Source: Anaeramoeba flamelloides (lineage: Eukaryota > Metamonada > Anaeramoebidae). Taken from it: a stretch of DNA of 64,000 bases. Each line of letters starts with the position of its first letter. Position 1 is the stretch's first letter. The stretch spans positions 9,859,001-9,923,000 of the forward strand of contig JANTQA010000008.1 in assembly GCA_027625915.1 (NCBI GenBank). Direction: 5' to 3'. A model generated the notes under the pieces. That model did no database searches. It saw only the letters and a program-made list of their open reading frames with translations, and was not told where the DNA came from. Both the position numbers and the translations under genes were made by a program. Below are positions 12,011 through 22,113 of the stretch, piece after piece.

Positions 12011-13701
12011 TTTAGAATTCAGCAACTCATTATATGTATATTTATATATTTCTTTTTTTATTTCGATTAAAACAAATGTGATTTTTGTTGATAATATTTA
12101 CTTTAAGGACAAATTTTATGTACCAGTACAAATGGTAAAGAATTTTCTATGTATTTTATTTGGTTATTGGGAGTAAATTAGAGGGTTTTAAATTTTTATA
12201 TAAAAGGTCAAAATGGTGAAGATTGTAAACTTTTGAGGAATTATTCATTGTTATTTTTTAAAAAAAAGACAAATTTTGATATAAGCACAAAAAAGTATTT
12301 CGTATTATATGGTATTCACTCAAATTCCCCATTTCTTCAAAAAAAGAAAGATCATTTTTTATCAACTTATTGATTAAATAATTGAGTAAATATATTTTTT
12401 TTAAAAATAAAAAATTGACTTGTTTTTGTAAATTTAATTTTCATTAGATCATTGAATGCAAAATTTCTCAAAAACTTTCCCACACAACAACTCTGCACAA
12501 TTTATGATGAAACGATACAACAATTGGTATTTTCAGAGAAACAATATAAACAAAAAAATTTGTGACAAAAATAAATCAAATGTGTTTTGAGTATTTGATA
12601 ATGGAGTTTCTGTTCAAAAATATTATCGTAGAGTCAATATTATCCCTAAAAGTGTTGTTGGTAACTTCAATCCAAGGAAAAAACAAAAATAACCAGCATC
12701 AAAAAAACTAAGAAAAAATCACAATTCCTTTGTAAGAATTGTTATGATTTGTAGAGACAATGGAACAATTCAACGTAAAATCAATGGTCAAAAATCATAC
12801 AATGCTATCCTTTAAAAGTTTGAGTTGCTTATTGAGAGTGTTTGTAAATGATTATCGACATTTTTTCGGCTCAGAAACTCGTGATTATTTTTCAATTTCA
12901 TTTTCACGTTTCTTAATAAGGATGTTCGAGATTACATATCTCTAAAAAATTTCTTTTGAATTTTTCATTAAAAAAATACAGGTAAAATGATTTTTTGATA
13001 AAATTTGAGAATTTTTCGATGATCCATGACTTCACAATTTAAATGAGATTGGATCGAAATATATTAAGATAAATTGGTAAATTGGAAACTTAGTTCTTAA
13101 AGTTTTGTGTTTTTAATGCTTGATCCCAATGAATCGAAATTTCTCTTTCTTCTTGATATTTAACTTGTGAAGGGAATGGCCCCATTTTTAAAAAGTTCAT
13201 TTCTTTTATAGATCTTGCCCTCTTTTTGCTTGAATTGGTTATTAATTAGTTCATTTAACCATTCGTTTGATATTGTAATGGATAAATAAATAAAAAATAT
13301 AAAAAATGAAAAAAAAACTTTTAATTTTCAACTTTCACGTTTTTGTAGCTTTTAGCGATTTTATGGATTTTCAAGATAATATTTCATAAATCGTGAATAT
13401 CATTTGAAATCGTGATTACTAAGTAATATTGCGATTTTCAATGTTGTCATTAAATACTCAATAATTCAAAAGGAAATATTAATACGATAGTACACTTATT
13501 TATAGGTTACAATAATTATATATGTATATATATTTATATTTTTAAGACTAAAATCTAACATCGAGTTCTGTGGTTTCATATATTTTGAATCTCATTTTTT
13601 CCATGTATTGTAGAGTTTATGAATAATAAAAAGATCTCTTGAAAAAAGGAGAAAAAAAAAAAAAAAATGAAAAAAGAAAAAAGAAAAAATTAATAAATTA
13701 C

Positions 13702-13902
13702 GGATATCATTTTGTAATAGTCCTGTTTCTTTTGATACGAGAGGATAACAAATCGTAACAAAACATCTTAAAAAGGATTCAATCCAAAATGTTTTTTGTT
13801 CTGTTTGATTGGTAATAAAACCTAATAATTCCTTCATTAATTCAATTTTTTCTTCTTTAGTATCTTTGGAGCAATCTTTTGTGCTTGCACCTGGAACAGG
13901 AA
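13702..13902 (-). CDS. RalGAP-alpha-like protein, exon 5
   Basis: A 201-nt exon between an ATAG acceptor (ending 13903) and a GTAATT donor. Joined in phase to exon 4 it reads VPVPGASTKDCSKD...; to exon 6 it reads ...LLQNDI-Q-TGFKSHCPYE. The segment holds an amphipathic helical stretch (IELMKELLGFITNQ, FWIESFLRCFVTICYPL), as expected for the helical-repeat N-terminal half of RalGAP alpha. Both junctions keep frame, which is the main support. The continuing frame past the donor is poly-Phe. Confidence 0.78.
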
Positions 13903-14692
13903 CTATTTGATAGTTTTAAATAAATTAATATGTAAGAAAGAGATAATTATTTATATTTGTTTATTTAGAAATAATGGTTGTTTATTAAATTTTTAGTTTT
14001 GTATTTTTGAAAATCAATTTTCATTTATTAAACATAGAACACTTGGAAATTTATTATTAAACCACGAGAAAAATTGGGAAAATTATTATTTTTCAAATTT
14101 GGTCAAATTTCAAAATTTTTCAAATTCTCATTTTTTTTTAAAAATGTCAATTCTATTGAAATATATTGGCTGTATGTATTTAAAAATCACTTTTTCAGGA
14201 TAGGTTAGAGTATGTTAGGGTAGATTAAAGTGGTATGTTAGGGAATTTGTATGGTATATTAGTGAATTTTGGTAAGGATCTTGAAAAAAAAAATAATTAA
14301 GAGACCATTTAGACTTTTGTAACTTGTTTTAAGGGGGTAAAAATTTTCCAGTTAACTTTGGTGGTTAAAATTGGGTTTGGAACAAATTTTTAAAAATATT
14401 TAGTAAATTGATGATTTCAATATTTTGGGTTTTCTACAATTTAAGTAATAAAATACTACTAATCACGAAATAATCTTTTTGATTTTCCCTTCCATAATCC
14501 TTAAAAACCATTAAAAACTTTCATACCGATGATAAATAATCAAGAGACTCTTCAAAAATACGAAAAAATTCAATTTGACCAAATTTGAAATTTAATAATA
14601 TACCAGAAAAATTTTTAATAATTTTTTCAAAAAAAATAAACACCAATTTTTAACTTTTATCAGAATGAAACTTTAAAAAGTAATTTTTTAGA

Positions 14693-14766
14693 AGTGATAA
14701 TGGACCTGTGGTAACTTGTTTGATTTACCAATCTGAAGGTTGGAGGATTGATTCCTCATATCCGCC
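14693..14766 (+). tRNA. tRNA-like sequence (pseudogene or SINE head)
   Basis: A 74-nt stretch laid out like a tRNA. The B box GGATTGATTCC (14745-14755) matches GGTTCGANTCC at 9 of 11 positions. The A-box-like TGGACCTGTGG is at 14701-14711. There is a 5-nt variable loop (AGGTT) after TCTGA, and a T stem of GGAGG/CCTCA (four of five pairs). Acceptor arms AGTGATA / TATCCGC pair only over the inner four bases, and the anticodon stem has two mismatches. The loop TTACCAA would give anticodon ACC (Gly), which is unusual. I read it as a decayed tRNA or tRNA-derived element inside a RalGAP intron, not a working gene. Confidence 0.3.
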
Positions 14767-15024
14767 TTATTTTATAAATTGTTTTTCATATCTTTAAAAG
14801 GTTATCTGGGTGTAATTTTAATTCTCAATTATTAGACTTATGGTTTTTAAAACCCACTGATTTTATGAGGCATCGCTTTATGGATGATTTTAATTATTTT
14901 TTGATTGTTATAAACCTTATTAAGAATTGAAATAAAAACACTCTCAATTTATAGCAGTAGATTGTATTCTTGAGAGAATTAGCCTGCTCTAAATAGAACA
15001 AATAATATCACTATTTATAATTTT

Positions 15025-15200
15025 AGTTCTCGTAGAGTGCCGTGGATTAAAGTAAAGTGTTTAGGTTTTCTTTCAGTTTATTCTATTAGATCCTTCGTTT
15101 TATTAAATAAATTTAAATTATGAAAAAGTTGATGGTGATTTTTATTTGATTTGAAAGAATTGAGTAAAATCTTTTTTATTATATTCTTTAATATTAAAAA
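15025..15200. repeat. Dispersed repeat, E family, diverged copy
   Basis: Begins GTAGAGTGCCGTGGATTAAAG, contains GTGTTTAGGTTTTC, and later GAAAGAATTGAGTAAAATC with a loosely pairing TTATATTCTTTAATATT. Matches the word order of the copies at 11815 and 37200. Confidence 0.5.
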
Positions 15201-15771
15201 AAAAATGAAAAATCACAAAGCACAAGTATAGTGTTGGTCTCTTTAATGGAAAAAAAAAAAAATCATTTTTTACTTTTTAAAAAAATTTTTTACCCACAAA
15301 AAAAGTTTGAATTTAATGAAAAATGTAGCTTTAACACTCAAATATATTTGGCATGCCATTATATCATAATTATTTGGCAAATGAGTCTAATGATTGTGGT
15401 AATTAAAAAACTTTTAATCACATTGACAATTGTTAATCAAATGTTTCACAATTTTTTTGTTTTTTTATTTTTTTGTTTTTTCGTATCATATCAAGAAGGT
15501 TTTTTTTAATATTTTAACGAGTTTCTATCAAAATTTATAACACCGATATAAAATGCTTATCACATGTTATCAAAATAATTTTTTTTTTGGGATAAACATT
15601 AATTTTTTTTTCATTGTTGTTGATTTTGATCAAAATTGTTTATTTATCCAATAAATTTCAAATAATTTGAATATTGTTTTTCCACACTAAACAAAAAATC
15701 AATATTTTATATGCCCATGTTGTAGAAAAAAATTAACGATATCAACAACTTCATATGTATATTAAAAAGAT

Positions 15772-16011
15772 ATGGAAAAATCAGAAAATATAAAAAAAAA
15801 AAACAACTCAAAAAAAATCAAAGATTTTAAGATTGTCAATAAAGGAGATACAGATGAATTGCTGAGGAAAATGAATGTAAAGGAAATGCATCGCATTATA
15901 AGATAATATTTCCTACCCAATATGAATCAACATACTCGATGGAAAAGAATCTATAAAATCCAAATGATTTTGGATCATATAATCACACAAATTCATCTGA
16001 ATTTCTTATAA
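15772..16011 (+). pseudogene. Coding-like remnant, 80 codons with one internal stop
   Basis: From an ATG at 15772 the frame reads MEKSENIKKK..., then KIVNKGDTDELLRKMNVKEM, then a TAA after 44 codons, and continues in the same frame with YFLPNMNQHTRWKRIYKIQM... to a second TAA at 16009. The composition (balanced charged residues, few Phe/Ile runs) differs from surrounding noise. Placement among mobile elements suggests a transposon-derived gene fragment. I do not recognise the family. It is antisense to the RalGAP gene within its intron. Confidence 0.35.
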
Positions 16012-16119
16012 CTAAAAACATATTTCTTAACTATTTTTTGATTTTCTTTATTTTTTTTCGTAAATTTTTTAAATTCTTCATTTTTTTTTAATAGCCTCTT
16101 TATTTCGATCTTATTTTAA

Positions 16120-16262
16120 AAAACTAAATTAAGTTTAAAATGCTTCTAATGACTGTTCCAAGTGTATTCAAGACACTCTTTGAATTAGAAGTCACGGATT
16201 TAGTCACTTCAAAATTCCCTCTTTAACATATTAGGTCTTTTTAACACTTAATCCTTGGTAAT
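16120..16262. repeat. Dispersed repeat, H family, copy 2
   Basis: AAACTAAATTAAGTTTAAAA ... TTCTAATGACTGTTCC ... TTTAGTCACTTCAAAATTCC ... ACACTTAATCCTTGG. Strongly related to 10922-11056 over the whole length; ends are undefined. Confidence 0.7.
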
Positions 16263-16289
16263 AAACCTAAAATCCAAAATTTTTGGCAA

Positions 16290-16782
16290 ATTTCAAATAG
16301 CTAAAAGAATAACAATACTACTGTTTCATTGAAATTTGGAAATAATTTTGATTTTAAAAATTATTTCATATTTTGATTTTTCCAATATTTTTTGTTTTTT
16401 TGAAATCAAGCGAAATTTTATTTAAATGATTGATATTAAGTTTCATTCGAGTTACTTTTAAACGGAAAAATACAAATAAAATTAGTTGGTGGTGTCTAAT
16501 ATTTTGATCAATCAATAATTATTAATGGAATTTTAATAAATTTACCAATACATTTTTTATTTGTACTCAAAAATTTTTGAACACAGTATTTTTTTATTTT
16601 GATTTATTAGTATTGATAAATAAACTCTTTTTCAGTCAAAGGGGCCCAGTTCTATTGAAGAAATGGAAGACATTCTATGAGTTTAATTCATTACTCTTAT
16701 CAAACTAAAATTTTCAATTTTTAGATCAAAATCATTTTTTCTCATTTTGTAAAATTTTTTTTTTTTTTTTTTTTGCTTTTTG

Positions 16783-16825
<43 letters not shown>

Positions 16826-17370
16826 TTTACTTTGAAAAAAAAAAATGTTTGAAAAACGAAATAAAAATTAAGAAAAGTTAAGCTTTGTATGTTCTTTTAA
16901 AATTCATACATTTACAAGTAAAAAATCTTATTATCAACGATTTTAATTTCCTAAAGAAATTGAGAATTTTGCACGAGACGTTCCAATGAATGGGTCCCAA
17001 AAAATTTTTTAACATTTTTTTTTTTTTGAAATTTATGGTTTGTTCAGGGGTTTCTTTTATAATTATGGACTCTTATATGAAGTTTATTATTTCTCGTATT
17101 TCTAAACAATCTAAGTTTGGTTGATTCTTAAAAATAAAGTGACTTTTTCATTTTTGGCTGGGCCCCTTTGAGTGAAATGGAGTTTAATTATATTTTATTT
17201 TGGGGTATATGTAGATGAGAAATAATTGTTAACATTTCAATTAATTAAATGGTCTAATTTGGTATTTACCTTATAGAATTTATTTAATAAGATTTTTATT
17301 TTAAAAAATTGAATTTTGGTATCGTGTCAAAAATTTTGAATTGCTATTTAGTTTATGAAAATAATTTGAT
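16290..17370. repeat. C-family repeat, interrupted by a MITE
   Basis: Left part (16290-16620) carries TTGATCAATCAATAATTATTAA, ACCAATACATTTTTTATTTG and TTTATTAGTATTGATAA. The right part (17187-17370) carries AACATTTCAATTAATTAAATGG, TAATTTGGTATTT and AAAAATTTTGAATTGC. In the copy at 59840-60420 these parts are contiguous, so the 566-bp A-family element at 16621-17186 was inserted into an existing C repeat. Confidence 0.7.
16621..17186 (-). mobile_element. A-family TIR MITE, copy A1 (566 bp)
   Basis: Terminal inverted repeats TAAACTCTTTTTCAGTCAAA / AGTGAAATGGAGTTTA with a shared GGGGCCCAG / CTGGGCCCC core about 20 bp in. Ends in TA, fitting a Tc1/mariner-type TA target. No transposase. It is opposite in orientation to copies A2 and A3 (the TTGAAGAAAT end is on the left). 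It contains a long poly-T block at about 16757-16820. It lies within RalGAP intron 4 and inside a C-family repeat. Confidence 0.85.
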
Positions 17371-17374
17371 TTGC

Positions 17375-18063
17375 TTTAAGGGTCGAGTCATTTACCGTGG
17401 ATTTGTTCCATATCCAAGGAGTGACTTGAAATATAAAAAGTATTGGTATTGTGAAATCACCCTTCTTTTGATTTTCAAAATTCAAATCACAAATAAAAAA
17501 TTTTGAAAAAATCTCATTGGAAAAAAATAAGTTTAAAAGAGTTCTCAATTCAAAAAATCAAATTTAAAAAAAAAAAAACAATCTTTTCTTTTTTTAAATT
17601 TCCAAAGGGTTAAATTTCTTCAATTTAAAACAAATTGTTTTCTTGAAGTATACAATCAATATAATTCGATTTAATCCAATTTGTGGTTAAATTGTAACTC
17701 TCTATATTTGACAGGGTAAGGATTTTGTAAGATTCTTGAGAAAATAATTATTCATTATGAGAATAGTAAAAAATGAAAAAAAAAAATCTTCGAGATCTTA
17801 AAAAGCACCAAAGAGCGACACTTCAAAATCAACACACAGTTGTTTTCAAAATGATATATTCTAACCATTCTAATTGGAAATTGAGTGTCGCTCTTTGGCG
17901 CTTTTTTCTAAAAATGTCCTCTTTTTTGATTGTTGAATTTTGGAGATCGATCACGCTTCACATGTTGGTTAGTTTTTGATTGTTATTAGAGCTCATAAAA
18001 ATTCATAAATTTTTTTTTCCATTTGAGAAAATTATTTTTAATCGTAATGACTCGACCCTTAAA
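17375..18063. mobile_element. D-family TIR element (689 bp) with nested hairpin
   Basis: Ends TTTAAGGGTCGAGTCATT and AATGACTCGACCCTTAAA are perfect inverted repeats of 18 bp. Inside, AAAGCACCAAAGAGCGACAC (about 17801-17821) pairs with GTGTCGCTCTTTGGCGCTTT (about 17886-17906), a second inverted pair. The interior (17595-17940) is clearly homologous to 61790-62130, a second, decayed copy. The reading frames inside are not convincing as protein. Confidence 0.75.
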
Positions 18064-18662
18064 AGACAATTTAATTATACTACTTTTTAGATTTTTAGAT
18101 TAGTGAATGCCAATTACCATTAAAAAAAAAAAAGTTCAAATTGCAACAGCAATAAATAGTATTTGAGAAAAATTAAAAAAAAAAAAAAAAAAAAAGATTC
18201 ATAAATTGTACTTCCTATGAATATTGGATAAGAATTCCAATTGAAATTTTGATCCGTTGGATTCTCAAAATTTTGCACGCTATCGTGTTTTATTTACATT
18301 ATTTCAATAGCATGTAGGATTATAAATACAAAAATTAAATTAATATTTGTTTAATTTCATTATCATAGGTAATTAATACTTTTATAGTTTCTCTTTCTCT
18401 GATTTCTATTCTTGTATTAGACAGTTACCTTCTATTTTTGGGAATCGAAATAAAATAAAAAAAAAACACTTTGTTTTCTTTCGAGTACTGTTAAAATCAG
18501 GTTGCCCGAATTAAAATTTTATCTCAAAGCTCAATAAGAAAGCTTAATACAATCTCTAAAAAACATATTTCTTCATTTTATTTTGGAGAGATCTTTGGCA
18601 CGTTTTTTCCATTAATAATTAGAAAAATATTTGGGTAACACGAAATAAAAATTTTCATTTAC

Positions 18663-19368
18663 TAAACTCTTTTTCAAACAAAAGGGCACACCTCACAAAC
18701 CATCAATACTATTGAATTTGATTGTTAATAAGATAATTACTTATTGGTGATTTTCATTTTAATTATTGATTTTTTCATTTTTTGCTTTTTTTATTTATCA
18801 GATATTAAACATTTGGAAAATGAAAAAACAAGATAAGAAGAAAACAATTTGGAAATAATCTACCAGTATAAAAAATGGAAACAGTTTAAGTTTGATTTTG
18901 AAATCAGCTAGATATAAGAATTAAGAAAGACCATTATTGGGTTAATGTATGGAACAAAGAAAAAAGAAAATAAAGCAATTCCAACAAAATATCCAAATGA
19001 ATTGTGGCTTTATCTTGAAAATGAGATTTTAAAGAACAAAGGTTTGACTTGTAAAGAGTTATTAATATCGTATAAAGAAAATTTTCCCAATTCACCGTGT
19101 TGAAAGGTTTTTATTGATTTTATTATTTTTTTTCTTTACAATTTACAAAACGAGATTTCTCATTTCAAATAAAAGGCCACATCAATTTTTAAAATATTGA
19201 ATTTTGATTTTTATTGTTGTGTTTTAATGAGCTTTAAAGATTCAGTTGAATGTTTTTTTTGAGTTTCTAAAGAGTTTATTACATTTTAGAAAGATAATAC
19301 AGTTAATTTGATTCAATTATGAATAATTCTTGTTAATTTCTGTGCCCTTTTATTTGAAAAAGAGTTTA
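18663..19368 (+). mobile_element. TIR element related to family A (706 bp), with coding-like core
   Basis: Ends TAAACTCTTTTTCAAACAAA and TTTGAAAAAGAGTTTA, with a GGGCACA / TGTGCCC core, are inverted repeats of about 30 bp and share the TAAACTC end with family A. From about 18946 a frame reads MYGTKKKENKA..., then YPNELWLYLENEILKN, then GLTCKELLISYKENFPNSPC and a stop, about 50 codons. That stretch looks protein-like (possible helix-turn-helix), so this may be an internally deleted copy of the autonomous element that mobilises family A. No DDE catalytic motif is visible. Confidence 0.75.
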
Positions 19369-19371
19369 GTA

Positions 19372-19564
19372 TTTGAATTATAAATGGATAAAATTTTTAC
19401 TTGATTTTCAATTTCCTTTTGAAAATAGAGTTTTTAAATTAGATCCTTATTTCTTTGAGAACTGTATTTGTAAAAGAAAAATAAGGATCTAATTTAAAAA
19501 CTCTATTTTCAAAAGGAAATTGAAAATCAAGTAAAAATTTATTCCCATTTAAAATTAAAGTACC
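19372..19564. repeat. Foldback palindrome (arms ~80 bp)
   Basis: Left arm 19372-19455 includes ACTTGATTTTCAATTTCC and GAGTTTTTAAATTAGATCC. Right arm 19480-19564 holds the reverse complement (GGATCTAATTTAAAAACTC ... GGAAATTGAAAATCAAGT). Arms are near perfect near the ~25-bp loop and imperfect toward the outside. It starts within a few bases of the right end of the 706-bp TIR element. A weaker relative may lie at 60595-60710. Confidence 0.85.
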
Positions 19565-19681
19565 AGCACTAATTGGACAATAACGGTCCTTCTTGTTCAA
19601 CTTCGTATCTTTAATAAAGCTAATATAAAATAAAGTTTTGAAATAAAAAGAAAAATAAAGGATGGAAATGAAATTATTTAC

Positions 19682-20672
19682 CTTTAACCGGTGTTGTTGT
19701 CAACCTAACCGTATTTTTACCATAGTCTTCAAGAAATGGTCCAAAATGAATTGCTGATTGCAAAAGAGAAAAAATTAATGGATCGGTATTTTCTCCAAGA
19801 ACGTCAATAAATATGATTAAAATTCGAACCCCTCTTTCTCTGACAGAAGATTTGTTTTCGGTACTACAAAGAAATTCGATTAATTCAACTATTTTTTCAA
19901 AGATTTTTATTGATTTGTTTTTTTTTGATCCAGTTTCACATTAAAATAATAAAAGATTTCCTCATTTGGTTTATTATTTCTTGAAAAAAGAGAAGAAAAA
20001 AAAAAAAGAGAGTTGTTGTTATCTTACGTATGGCCCTATTCTGCCACCTTGATTTGATTGTTTTTTTAATAAAAATAAGAAGATTCTCAAAAATTTTAAA
20101 AAGCATTGTATAATCTGTGTTTGAAGGAAGCTTCATTTCTAATTGTTCAAGAAATAAAATAAAAAAAGTGTTTTAAAGAGAATTTTATTTTGATTTGGGT
20201 TTTGAAGAGAAAGTACAAATATTAGTTTTTTGTTTTTCCTTTTCCTTTTCCTTTTCCTTTTCCTTTTCCTTTTCCTTTTCCCTTTATTTGAGAAACATTT
20301 GATGAAAAAAAAAAAGAAATATTTAGAACAAATCTTACTCTTCTTTTTTGTTGATACTTCTTTCCCGTGAAATGCTTCATTAAGTAAAGGAAAGATCTCT
20401 TCATACTTCTTATTGTAAAATTGGTGTTGTTCTTCTTCAGTTGTCAGTGCTAATTGAGACAATAATTATGGTTATTGTTTATTTTTTTAGAATCAAAAGA
20501 ACAAACAAATTAGCTTGTTTTTGAAGAGAAAAAATTTCTTTTGTTTTTTTTTTTTTTTTTTTTTTCAAAAAAATAAATTACCAAGATACTCGGAAAGCGC
20601 TCTTAACCTTTTACAAGGTGTCTTGTTTTGATCTTGCCATCCAGTTAATTTTTTTAAAATATTCTTGGACAT
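19682..20672 (-). CDS. RalGAP-alpha-like protein, exons 1-4 (N-terminus)
   Basis: Exons at 20672-20582, 20449-20339, 20138-20028 and 19888-19682, separated by introns of 132, 200 and 139 nt. Donors are GTAATT, GTAAGA, GTAAGA and GTAAAT; acceptors TTAG, TTAG and ATAG. All junctions are phase 1 and keep frame. The product starts MSKNILKKLTGWQDQNKTPC. Residues around exons 3-4 read MLFKIFENLLIFIKKTIKSRW then SSVRERGVRILIIFIDVLGE. This aligns closely with the human RalGAP alpha-1 N-terminus (ILFIFEKILQLL...QRWQ, and KIRREGVRLFLLWLQAL, recalled from memory). That alignment across a splice junction is strong support that this block and the big exon 14 kb away are one gene. Together the six exons give 5376 nt, exactly 1792 codons with stop. 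The ATG is preceded by a pyrimidine tract (TTCTTCTCTTTTT). Confidence 0.85.
20233..20284. repeat. Hexanucleotide microsatellite (TTTTCC)n in a RalGAP intron
   Basis: Eight or so near-perfect TTTTCC units inside RalGAP intron 2. They generate spurious KGKGKG/KRKRKR reading frames on the minus strand. Confidence 0.9.
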
Positions 20673-21240
20673 AAAAAGAGAAGAAAATCTAACAACAATC
20701 GAAAAAAATAAAAATTATTTTTTCTTATCATAAATTTATGTTTGTGTTTACCCAAAAATCAACCCATTTTTCAGAATTACAAAATAAATAACTTTTGGTT
20801 TAAAGTTTAAGGTCAGCGTGATCTTTATTTTAAATTTAGCAGAAAATAATTTGAAATTTGTTTTGCTTTTCTTTTGTTTTGATGAGGGAAAACTTATTTT
20901 GGTATCAAAAAATTTGATTTTTCCCTTTTTTTTTTTATCGTTTTAGCCTTTATTAGTCTTTAAATAATTAATTAGGTATAGATTTTTAACTTCATTTTTT
21001 TTATTTTTCCCCAATAAATCAAGTCTTTCTAGAAATTGAGTGTATTTTATATTCTCTCTTTATTTGACTGGGATTTTCAAATGTTCAGTTTTGGCACTCT
21101 GTTGGGTGAGCTCAGAATTCGAAATAAAAATCAGACTCAATAAATCGGAAAAAAGATTATCATTAAACTTTTATCCCTTTTAGATTTGAAATATCAGTAA
21201 ATCCTATCTTTAGTCGGATCTTATAATAATTTTAATCTAG

Positions 21241-21549
21241 ATGTTTCTTTTTAAAGAAAAACAATCATTAGAGATAATTCAGGCTTGTGTTAACCCTATG
21301 AACCAGGAACATGTTTTTCCCTATTTAAGGCTTATTGAACAATTTAAACAATACTTTACAAAACTTGATATAGAATTCAAAGCAATTAGCCTGTATTGGA
21401 ATTTGAAAAGTAAGAAAAAAATAGACTATAATAAGACTAGATTCACTTTTAATACTATTTTGACCATAAAATCAGTAATTGTTTTCAAAAAGTTTGATCC
21501 ATTTTTCTCATTTTTTGAAAAGCTCAATATACAACTTATTTCATTGTAA
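21241..21549 (+). CDS. Hypothetical small protein (102 aa), doubtful
   Basis: An ATG-started frame, 570 bp upstream of and divergent from the RalGAP start. The first half (QSLEIIQACVNPMNQEHVF, YLRLIEQFKQYFTKLDIEF) has protein-like composition in contrast to the usual Phe/Ile/Lys noise; the second half is weaker. No signal peptide, membrane segment or known motif. It could be a small gene, an exon (a TAG precedes the ATG), or a fragment of a mobile element. I do not recognise it. Confidence 0.25.
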   Translation: MFLFKEKQSLEIIQACVNPMNQEHVFPYLRLIEQFKQYFTKLDIEFKAISLYWNLKSKKKIDYNKTRFTFNTILTIKSVIVFKKFDPFFSFFEKLNIQLISL

Positions 21550-22113
21550 TTTTAAAAAAAATATTTTTTTCTGAGATGAATTCATATTGAAGATTTATAC
21601 AAAATTAGAATTAAATAATAAAATTAAATTAGTTTTATAAATCTCCCAAGATTAAAAATATTCTTAGTTTCATAAAAAAAAAAACACTTTCAACATTTTG
21701 AACTGTAAAAAAAATATAATTTGATTATTTACAGAAATCCAATCATTTTTTTCTTTTTATTGAACCAACAAAAAAATATGAGTAAAACAATCTAAACATT
21801 AAACGAAAAAATTCCACAAATTTTTTTTTAAAAAAAACCTGGAAAATTCTGCTTATAATCTAAAGAAATACAGTTTCATTTGGTTATTTTTATTCAACAA
21901 TTAATAACTCAATCTTAATTATTTCAGTAAGTCATTAACCACACAAAGATTAAAGGTATTAATAGAATTTACAATTATTTCTCAATTTTTTAAAGATTTT
22001 CTAATTAATAAATCAATTGAAAATAATTAATTATAACAAAATATTAATAATAAAAATTATAAAATAGATTTGTTAAATAAGAGTAGTTTCTTTTTTATTT
22101 TCTTCAATGCAGC

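Larger units (their letters stand above)
10624..13701 (-). other. RalGAP intron 5 (3.1 kb) with dispersed repeats
   Basis: GTAATT donor at 13701 and ATAG acceptor ending at 10624; the phase-1 junction gives Gln. It contains an H-family repeat (10922-11056), a small palindrome (11385-11460) and an E-family repeat (11815-12010). No convincing further exon or antisense gene is seen. Confidence 0.75.
13903..19681 (-). other. RalGAP intron 4 (5.8 kb) packed with transposon remnants
   Basis: GTAAAT donor at 19681, ATAG acceptor at 13903. Inside are a tRNA-like sequence (14693-14766), E- and H-family repeats, a coding-like remnant (15772-16011), a C-family repeat split by MITE A1 (16290-17370), a D-family TIR element (17375-18063), a 706-bp TIR element (18663-19368) and a foldback (19372-19564). 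Nearly half of the intron is recognisable mobile DNA. Confidence 0.75.

Noticed and set aside
17773-17979. 68-aa frame starting MKKKNLRDLKKHQRATLQNQ
   Set aside because: It crosses the internal inverted repeat of the D-family element, so its apparent structure reflects the hairpin, not a protein.
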